From positions 27,091,232 to 27,155,231 of the forward strand of contig NC_072794.1 of assembly GCF_028583425.1 (NCBI RefSeq): a DNA stretch of 64,000 bases, given 5' to 3'. Positions within the stretch are counted from its first letter, which is position 1. Each line of letters starts with the position of its first letter. The DNA comes from Eublepharis macularius (Eukaryota; Chordata; Lepidosauria; Squamata; Eublepharidae). The notes under the pieces were generated by a model, which had not been told where the DNA came from, did not search any database, and saw only the letters and a list, made by a program, of their open reading frames with translations. Shown here piece after piece: positions 55,886 to 64,000 of the stretch. The translations under genes were made by a program, and so were the position numbers.

Positions 55886-56487
55886 TTAGTAGCCAAGGGT
55901 CCAGTGCACACACTGTGGCTTTCAAAGCTCCCAGGATCCTGTCAATTCCACCACAATAACTAGATCAAGATAGACCATAAACTGAACAAAATATTAGGCA
56001 TTTCAGTTGTCTGGTCTACATTACAGATCAGGACATATTCATGTTATTTTATCAGCAAAAAAACTTTGTAAAGGTATCACAGCGAATTGTTTGTTCCTGA
56101 GACAATAAAGGCTCAGATTTAGTATTCAACTGATGCTAAGATACCTTAAACAACTGGGATGGTCATGAACTAGCTGGTGCAATAGACACAGAGAAATAAT
56201 ATTTCTTTGCCACTTATCACTGCTGCTTCATGGGTCTTGCATGGGTATCGCTCACTTTGTTGAAATTGGTATGAGTTTTCTACATGGGTATTTCTAGACG
56301 TCTTTTGGTCCTCTTTAGGTCACTGAGCACTCCAGTAAAATATGGGGCTGCCCTAAGGATGGGAGAGATCAACAAGGAGTAATCTTGTCAATAGGACTAA
56401 GGAGCTTCACATTCCAATCAGCCACTGCAGCCTCAATAGAACATGTGTTTGGAATCCTACCCACCCCCTGAGCATTTTGGAATTCAG

Positions 56488-56735
56488 AATAATAATAATA
56501 ACATTCAATTTATATACCGCTCTTCAGGACAACTGAACACCCACTCAGAGTAGTTTACAGAGTATGTTGTTATTATCCCCACACAATCGCCCTGCAAGGT
56601 GGGCGGGGCTGAGAGAGCTCTGAGAAGCTGTGACTGACCCAAGTTCACCCAGCTGGCTTCAAACAGAGGAACAGGGAATCAAACCTAGTTCTCCAGAGTG
56701 GAGTCCCGTCGCTCTTAACCACTGCACCAAACTGA
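56488..56735 (-). mobile_element. tRNA-derived SINE with ATT microsatellite tail
   Basis: On the - strand: head AGTTTGGTGCAGTGGTTAAGAGCG, box B GGTTTGATTCCCTG, body CAGCTGGGTGAACTTGGGTCAG, then GGCGGTATATAAATTG and an (ATT)n tail at 56490. Near full length. Confidence 0.85.
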
Positions 56736-56739
56736 CATC

Positions 56740-57020
56740 CATGAAGCCTCCACAGGGCCCCCTTTTGTGGGGGGTTGGCACCATATTCATGGTGTGCATG
56801 GTAGTCAGGCCCTGGTTCAGGATGAATCTCCAACTCTGAAACAAGATCTCCCCTCAAAGGCTCAGTGCAAAAGATTAAGTCCAAAGTGTGACCTTTTTCA
56901 TGTGTTGGAATTCTCTGGCCTATATGCGAACACAAGGAAGGGAGTTCACCCCAATTCCAAAACAGCCTAGAAGTTCCAGGAGTGGCTTCTTGATGGGGTC
57001 TATTCCTTTGTAAAGAGACC
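56740..57020 (-). mobile_element. L2-like LINE endonuclease C-terminal fragment
   Basis: On the - strand the frame contains THEKGHTLDLIFCTEPLR and LEIHPEPGPDYHAHHE. The first resembles the GHTLDLVF motif near the end of the L2 endonuclease domain and the second the PLSDH motif. Degenerate. Confidence 0.65.
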
Positions 57021-58545
57021 AAGAGCATTGTAGACCTAAGATATGTCTACTTTAAAAAAAAAATTTAACCAGCACACAAGCAAAGCAAATTTAGATTGGA
57101 TCTAAAGCATTCTCCCTGCCGGCAGAGGAGAGCCATTTTTGCTGGTTTCCTATGTGGCATTCAGTGCTATTCCTGGGAAGGGTCCAATGACCCCCCTCCC
57201 CAGTAGCAGCATTTCAGGGGTTAGGGCAATGTAGAGGGAGAGGGGAAAGTTCCATCTCACGATCGGGGCTCTTTTACAGTTCTTGGGGCTATTTGCCCTT
57301 ACTAGGCTAAACAGATGCAATGTTGTGCTTCTCGCATGCATGTGTATCCATCCAAAGAACCGGCAGGCAGGCAGGCATGGAGTCAGAGCGCTCTTAGCGG
57401 CTTGCCTTTGGGGCAGAACTACGGCAAGAAAACTTCACCGATGCTCCAGATGCGTGCACATTTTCATGCGTGCCTATTTAGCTCCCGTTGCTTTGCCACA
57501 GCCACAGCTTTGCAATGCCTTTTGAAAAAAGTGGACTGTTTCTGCACCCTAACCGAGAGGAGAGAGACAGGCTACAAAAAACCTGGGGAAGGGTTACTCT
57601 GTCAGCAGATCTTGAAGGGAGCATCTGAATCAGCCTGATCAGGTTTTTCCTGTTTTTATTGAGTGTACTGAGGACTCCGCCGCTCAAGAGCCCAGTGCCT
57701 GGAGGAAGCCAGGAACTCTTCCGTCTTCCTTGCTTCTGTTCTTAATTAAAACGAAGCTATCACATTCGTTCCTCTCCCAGTTGCCAAAGTTCTGATCAGC
57801 GAGGGGGGAAAAGAAGGCTTTCCCCACAGGCCCCCCCCATCTTGCACGCTTTGTCCAGGGAGTGTTTATAAATAAAGAGGCTGTCCCAAAGGGAAACCGA
57901 TTAGAGAATCCACTAAGGATGGATTTGTACGGCCAATTTCCCTGCCTTTTGCGTAGCAACCATTTGCAGACGCTTGGATTCCCATAGAACCACTCAATCC
58001 TTCACATGCGTATGTGGGAAATTAGAATGTAGCCTGCTTGCTACTGAGGCCGTGCCCTTTGGGGCTAGGAGCGAAGAAGCTCAGCCACAGCTGCTGGGGG
58101 AAGGATGTGAGAAGGCGCAGGGCTGCCCGCTTAATTATGGGGGCAAAGGAGTGCCAAAAGAGGAGGGAGGCAAAGCGATCCACAGCAGAGGACCGACTGC
58201 CAAGGGCTGGCTAGCTCAGGCACCCAGGCAGCCCCACCCCTCCAGTGCAGCACCACAGCAGAGGCCAGGAGTGCCAGCAGGGTCACTTGGGGCCAAGAGT
58301 CACAGATAAGAAGGGGGGGTCCTGACCTCACACATCTATGGATTGAGGCATGCAATGGAGCTCCCGGTCAGGAAGAAAAATCCACCCAGCATTCAGACCA
58401 CCTCAATGCCAGCACTACCAGCAGACGGGACTGCCGCCCCCCAAGATCTTCTGCCTCAACAGCATTGCCTGATAAAAGGTCCTCTCCCATGGAAGTGGCC
58501 TAGCTGCCTGTACACCAGACATGCACTCCACAACAAAATCCCACT
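57021..58545. other. Intergenic, moderately GC-rich, no gene recognised
   Basis: Several open frames of 60-111 codons but no family match or consistent splice structure. A regulatory or unannotated lncRNA role cannot be excluded. Confidence 0.4.
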
Positions 58546-58547
58546 GT

Positions 58548-58695
58548 GTTCAATGTGGCATACTCCCAAGTAAGAATGCATAGGATTGTAGCCTTAGAAT
58601 GTCCTCCTAAGCAGGCCAGTTGATTTATTTATTGGTGTAACTCTGCTTAGGTGATTTATTTTTAGGTGTGACTCTTGCTTAGAATTGCACAGTGA
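58548..58695. repeat. Palindromic-repeat fragments (AATCCTAAG family)
   Basis: tcccaagtaagaatgcataggattg, then ggtgtaactctgcttagg, then gactcttgcttagaattgcac. Broken members of the family at 1653-1737. Confidence 0.6.
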
Positions 58696-58969
58696 ATCAG
58701 TAGTTACCCAGGTATAGCCATTCATTCATTCGCAGCCATTGATCCCTGGGAAAGTATCTAGGTGTTTCTGTTGTCTTCGCAACAAAGTCATCTATGACTG
58801 CCCCTGTCAGCTTGCACCAGTGTCTGCCTCCACTCCCAGTGGAGGCTCCTTCCCCTTATCGTCATTGTGCAAACCTAGGAGTCATTTCCATGACTTTGGG
58901 AGGTTTTGTGTGATTGCATTTGTGATCTCCAGAACAGCCTTACCACCCTATGCAAACTGAAGCGAAACT

Positions 58970-59065
58970 TTCATAGTGCATTCCTGTGCAAAGTAACTCC
59001 GGTCTAAGCCCAATGAAAGCAATGGGCTTCGACTGGAACGTATCTCCACCAAACTGCGCTGTAAG
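58970..59065. repeat. Palindromic ~80-bp repeat
   Basis: ggtctaagcccaatgaaagcaatgggcttcgactgg is an imperfect hairpin centre, with agtgcattcctgtgcaaagtaact at the left and ctgcgctgta at the right. Confidence 0.75.
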
Positions 59066-61229
59066 GATCGAAAGGAAGGGGAATTGAACAGGAATGCACA
59101 CTCACACCTGCATTTGTTGTGATTCTTGAGCCCTCAAAGAAATCAAGAATTTGCTAAGGAAAAAAACCCAGACTTTTAAAACCCACATTTTGAATGTTAA
59201 AAAAACGAGTCTTCCCATTTTTCCTCCTGTTGAAAAACCAAAGACAAAAAAAAAATCATTAGGAATCAGAGAGAATCTCAGAGCATTACCCAAAAAAAGG
59301 TCAGAAAGTGATTTTCCTTCCCTCTGCCAGCTGCTTTTAATTTCAAAAAGGCCGTGAATTTGTCATAAAAATAAACCCAGGCGGAACATTTGCCTGTGAT
59401 GGCATGGTGAAAGAATCTGGCTTATAAGAGAACAGGGTGGAAAACATTACGGTGTTAGGTATTTTCTTGCAATTAATATTGCTCTGGACCAGTCAACCCA
59501 TCGGAGAGGTCACTTGCTGAGCCTGGAGAAGGCAGATTCTGACCTTCGCTGCTGCCGCCGCCGCCTCTCTATGACATTCATACGGACCTTATGAAGTTGG
59601 CATAAACTGCCCCAGACTGTTGGCCCATCTAGCTCAGACCTGTCTTGGTATCAAGCAAAGACAAGAGGCCTTTCCTACCCAAAGTGCTCGAGGCATTGGA
59701 CTCAGGGCTCTCCTAATGAAACACATATGTTCTGTCACTACGCTGTGGCTATCCCAGCCAGCCCATGAACATGCGAAGTGAGCATGTTGTACAAAGCAGA
59801 CTCACCCCTGCTTGGCTGGTCATACTCTCTGGGCCTTGCAGGGTGAGTGTGTGTGCATCTGGATGGCAGCTGGTTATTGACTGTGGGGGAAACCCATGCT
59901 GTGTCTGAGAAAACCGTGCATCCGTGCCAGATACATGGAGAAACATCCATTGTTCTCCTCGTAAGTGAAACAATGAGTGAATTTCTTTTTGCTACTATGA
60001 TAAAAATCTTATAGGAGCACCACGGGACCGCCTGATCAAGTTCCTGATGGAACTGCCTGCTGTCCCCCGCTGCCAGTTGGCCACCCATCTCCTAGAAGGA
60101 ATGAAGTGGAGAAGGAGGGAAGGTGAAACTGAGATGGATTGTTTGGGAGTGAGACTTGAATCCAGGCACACCTCCAGGAGAATGGGACCCCATCCAGGTG
60201 CCGTAGATCCTCAACCCATGGGCAGGTGAACTGACATACATCTTCACCTCGCGATATGCGATCCCAGTCGTCCACTCTGTCCAACATTGATTGGCGACCC
60301 TAGGCCTCACAAGCTCATGCCTACAGCCGGGGACTCAAGTGATGCTGGCCCACAGAGTGGAAACTGACGTCTCATCAGATGTTCCACTGGAAGAAAGTTA
60401 AACAGGAGCAGCAGTTTCTCTGAGCGCACGCCAGCACTGCTGCTCCTGGAGAGAGCCAGAGAAAAGACGTTCCAGAGAATGATCTGGCTTGTAAAAACCA
60501 GCCTCTCCTCCCTGCCCCCCTATTCTCAGGGCTGCTGAATGAACTCCTCTGCTGGAATGGAAAACTGGATTTCCCCCAAGGTCTAAGCTGGAAGTGGTCA
60601 CGAGCCTGGGGAGGGGAGCAGCTGCTTCTTTAAATATCCTGATCTTATCCCTAAAGGGAAGGGGTACAGAACGGGAGTCGCTTTGAGCTAGTAGATGTGC
60701 TTTCCCATTTGAGATGCTTAAATAAAAAGGGTAGGATAGTTCTTGGAAGTGCTAAAGCTAAGGGAGGCCCCGTGATACTCTCTCTCTCGCCACGGGTAAT
60801 ACAAATACATAAAAAATATGACTGTGATTTCATGAGGACTCGTGGATCAGCCACACAATTCTACCAGGGAATGGGATGACTTCCTGTAGTGGACCAGACT
60901 TTAAATGAAAAGTCGCAGGGTATGAGTCAGGATGTCTTTTGACTTGTAGCTGAACTATGGCCCAAACAATGTTGGTCAGGCTAAAGTCACAACTACCCTT
61001 TTATCATTTTGATACTCTTAAAATTTTCTAAGAGAAATGGATAGAGATTGAAAAGCGGGGAAAGACAGCAGAAAAATACAGATGGTAAGAACGAGCGTTA
61101 GAAACAGATATTAATTTTTTTTTTTAAGACTTATGTTGCAGATTGGGTCTCAGGTATGAACAGGTTTGAATATCCAAAAACAAGATAAAGAAAAACAAGT
61201 TGTATTGCAATCAATGTGAATTTTCATGA
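59066..61229. other. Intergenic, one SINE fragment, no gene recognised
   Basis: At 59580-59720 a decayed SINE tail (ccttatgaagttggcataaactgccccagactgttggcccatctagctcag) resembles the SINE tail at 42600. No coding exon recognised. Confidence 0.45.
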
Positions 61230-61545
61230 GAATAACTTTTTCTCTTTTTTTCCTTTTCAGTCTAACTCCTTTTTGGATCTAACCTCTTGACTACAGAAAC
61301 AGCAATGGGTTAGATCCAAATGTGTGAATTGCCAATTGAAAACACATGGGGTTGGATCCAAAGATGCCGTTCCACTAATGATGGAGCCTTCCATGGGTGC
61401 GAGTGGTCCTGATCCGGAAAAAGAAGCATGTTCTGCTGACAGAAAGCTCCAGGCATTGACAGTTGTCTTGTCAAGTCAGAGGATGGTTCAACCCATGAGT
61501 GGAATGGAAATTTTGGATCCATACCTGTGAGTTATGAATTGGAAG
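61230..61545. repeat. GGTTGGATCCAA-containing repeat fragments
   Basis: gggttagatccaaatg and ggggttggatccaaagatgcc recur within 60 bp, related to the ends of the 4401-4577 element. Confidence 0.4.
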
Positions 61546-61629
61546 TTCATCCTTTTGTAATGAAGTTTGGAGGAAATCTCTCTTGAAGCAGAACTTTTGT
61601 CATTTAGACATTGATATGTGTGTAGGAAC

Positions 61630-61997
61630 TAGAGATGGGCACAAACCAGAAAAAAACAAACCTTGCGGTTTGCGGTTCATCACGTTTCACGAGCCATGAA
61701 CTAGAACTTTCATGAACCTGTCCCGGCTCATGAACCAGTTCGTTTGGTTTGTGAAAATGGGACTTCCGGGCCAGCAAATCACCACTTCTGGGTCAGCAGG
61801 AAGCTGTTGCCTAGGAAACTGATTGATTGGTGCCAAACTGTCTGCAGTGACGAACTGAAAAATGAACCAAACGAACCACCCTAAAGTTTGTGGTGGTTCA
61901 TCAGAAATGGGCTCTGACAAACTGCCAGTTCGTGAACCACAAATTGGCCTGGTTCGTGATGAACATTGGTTCATATTTTGGTTTGTGCCCATCTCTA
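61630..61997. mobile_element. hAT-type non-autonomous element B
   Basis: 368 bp with ends TAGAGATGGGCACAAACC / GGTTTGTGCCCATCTCTA and 8-bp duplications GTAGGAAC (61622-61629) and GTAGGGAC (61998-62005), one mismatch. Colinear with element A without its L2 insert: ttgcctaggaaactgattgattggtgccaaactgtctgcagtgacgaac. Several GAAC words have become AAAC. Confidence 0.92.
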
Positions 61998-62005
61998 GTA
62001 GGGAC

Positions 62006-63699
62006 TGCATTCACAGATAGTTGAATATTGCTCGATTGCTGTACTATAGTTATAATTTGCAACAGGGTTGCCTTGTTCACACAGGAAAAACTAGTTGCAA
62101 ATGATCTCAGCAGCACAATAATTGCATCATGTCCAATGTGGCAGATGCAGCCACCAAGTTCCACCAAGTTTTCCTGCATTTGGAATATATACGGTTCTAT
62201 TCCTGTGTTTGAATCTCTCATCCTTTCTCTCTTTACTTGCGCGGAGAGTTGGCACTTCCTCTCCTTTGCAATATCATAATTGCTTTATCAGACATTGGAA
62301 ACAGCTACAAATCTCATAGCTGCCAGCGCAGTCATGAGTTTACAAAATGCAGATGATTTCCCTTTTAAACTCTCTTTATCACACGTCACAAAAAAGCAAA
62401 AGCAAAGCAAAGAGATTCTCCAAATGGCAAGAGAGACTATTATACATACATAGAATTCTGCTTGTATGGGACCAATTCAAGAACCGTATGTAGAGCAGAA
62501 GGCAGTGAAAGAAAGTTCAGCATATACCTTTCTGCTATTTGCAGAGATTTAAAGCTATAATGAAAAGAACATAGGATTAGTGGCCTGTTGGAAAACAGTT
62601 CCAATAGCATTTCTGTGTATTTCTGGAATATTCAAGCTAGCATCCTAGGTAGAAGTCAACAGTTCACTAATGACACGTTTTGGATAAACTGAACCAAGAG
62701 AAATCCAGTTATGTACATTTCTTCTAATTTTCTATCACTCAGAATGAAAATCAGCAACATTGTCCCCAGCTTTTTCAACCTCTCCGTTTTATAGGATATT
62801 GGCTATGGTTTTGAAGAGCTGTCCAAGTCCAAAAACATAAATTTGATCTTTATTGCCCCTTCTTTGAGGAATGACTATAAAATTACTGACCTGAAAATAA
62901 GAAGGGAGGGGGAAGAGAATACTTTTGCACAGAATACAAAAGTAACTCATAGAATTCATTACTATGAGACAGATTGCTCAGATGACTGTTTTAAAGAATC
63001 AGGCAAACTCACAGAGAACAAGTCTTTTAACAATTGTTAGCCCTGGTACTTAAATGGAACTTCCATGTACAGAGGCAGTGCATCTCTCAACAGCAGATTC
63101 TGAGAATTACTATTGTCAGTTAATTTTTCTTCTTTGTTAATACAGATAATACACAGCTCTGACTTTAGATTCCAAATGTCAAGTTTTATAAGCATCAATT
63201 CCAAAGAAAGCTCTTGTTTCATCCCCCTCAGAATCAGATGTAAAATTTCAGCCGCAAAATCTAGGACAATGTTGATTTCCCCCTCAAATACACAGGATAT
63301 CACATTGCTGTTGGGGTAGCAGCAGCATCTGTGGCCCATTGGGAGTCCAAGCACATGGTGGTATCAATTTAAAACAATGAAAAAGGACAGTCATAAAAAA
63401 TAGTCTCTGCCAGAAAGAAATGTCCTACAATCCACATGATACTGCGCTCGCAGCTGTCGAGCTTTTGGTCTTCCACTGTTCCTTACAGCAGAATGTGACT
63501 AAATGCAAGCAAAGGTTGTTTTTCTTCCCCTCCACTAAAGTAATTTTGAATTTCATTCATGACATTTCCCACTGGGGATGGACAACTGTTTTTAAGGGAG
63601 TTAAAAGTAGTATTGCCACAATGCAGGGAGGAAACGCCACAAATTTATTTTGTCCCAATGTTTCACTTGGTCAAATAAGTTTTGAAACACTACAAAAAA
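62006..63699. other. Intergenic, no gene recognised
   Basis: AT-rich; no repeat family or coding signal recognised. Confidence 0.4.
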
Positions 63700-63960
63700 A
63701 AGTTCACATTTTATTTATGTATTTAATTTGACTTTTATACCACCTCGTGATGGTTAGGGCTTGTGATGGTTTACAACATAAGATGTAAAATAACCAATAC
63801 TTAAAATAGTCTAAAATAGAATAAACAATACAATATTAAAATAGCATAAATACAAACTTTAAAACTGATAATACAATGTAATACCAGTACCAGTAGAAGC
63901 AACAAGCTGAGGGGGGAGGCTTTACAGAATCATGGGAGGGGGAAACCATTCAGAAATTCC
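63700..63960 (-). mobile_element. LINE-like 3' end, truncated by window end
   Basis: tttgacttttataccacctcgtgatgg..gatggtttacaacataag followed by an AT-rich stretch, of the type seen at 39.6 and 41.5 kb. Confidence 0.5.
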
Positions 63961-64000
63961 ACTTCAGTTTTAGGAATCTCCCCCCTCCAAAATTTTCTAA

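Noticed and set aside
57974..58309. 111-codon frame in a GC-rich intergenic block
   Set aside because: No recognisable domain, no conserved start or splice context, no neighbouring exon to join.

Overview
This is vertebrate nuclear DNA, almost certainly from a squamate reptile (lizard or gecko lineage; I cannot narrow it further). The evidence is split exons with GT-AG borders and vertebrate-conserved proteins, plus a squamate repeat mix: tRNA-derived Sauria-type SINEs, a 5S-rRNA-derived SINE, CR1, L2-like and BovB/RTE LINE fragments, a probable Penelope-like remnant, and many small hAT- and Harbinger-like foldback elements.

Two protein genes are supported, arranged tail to tail. The last four coding exons of CEP350 (centrosome-associated protein 350) run on the + strand from 531 to the stop at 5245, with a probable 3' UTR to about 7.86 kb. 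The complete coding region of FAM20B (glycosaminoglycan xylosylkinase) runs on the - strand in seven exons from the ATG at 26927 to the stop at 12340. All splice phases join to give 409 codons, the same length as the human protein. A GC-rich promoter with a TATA box, inverted CCAAT boxes and a non-coding first exon with a strong splice donor lies at 30.35-30.70 kb. A FAM20B 3' UTR probably ends near 9.95 kb, leaving about 2 kb between the two genes.

From about 30.8 kb to the end (33 kb) I recognise no host exon. The stretch is intergenic or lies in a very large intron, and it is built from layered mobile elements. The best signal is here: four non-autonomous hAT-type elements (34544-35968, 51198-51929, 52514-53153, 61630-61997) with the same TAGAGATGGGC ends and clean 8-bp target-site duplications. 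They share a core but differ in their repeated subterminal word: GAAC/GTTC in three and GATC in the fourth, at corresponding positions. A second group of three foldback elements (42665, 46730, 55492) shares GRGCCAA-type ends and 3-bp duplications but has unrelated arms. One of them sits inside a SINE, giving a readable insertion site, and another contains a duplicated arm.

The two genes do not act in a common pathway: CEP350 is a centrosome and microtubule scaffold, and FAM20B is a Golgi kinase for proteoglycan linker assembly. In human they lie roughly 1 Mb apart on 1q25.2 with other genes between them (from memory), so their adjacency here is itself worth checking.
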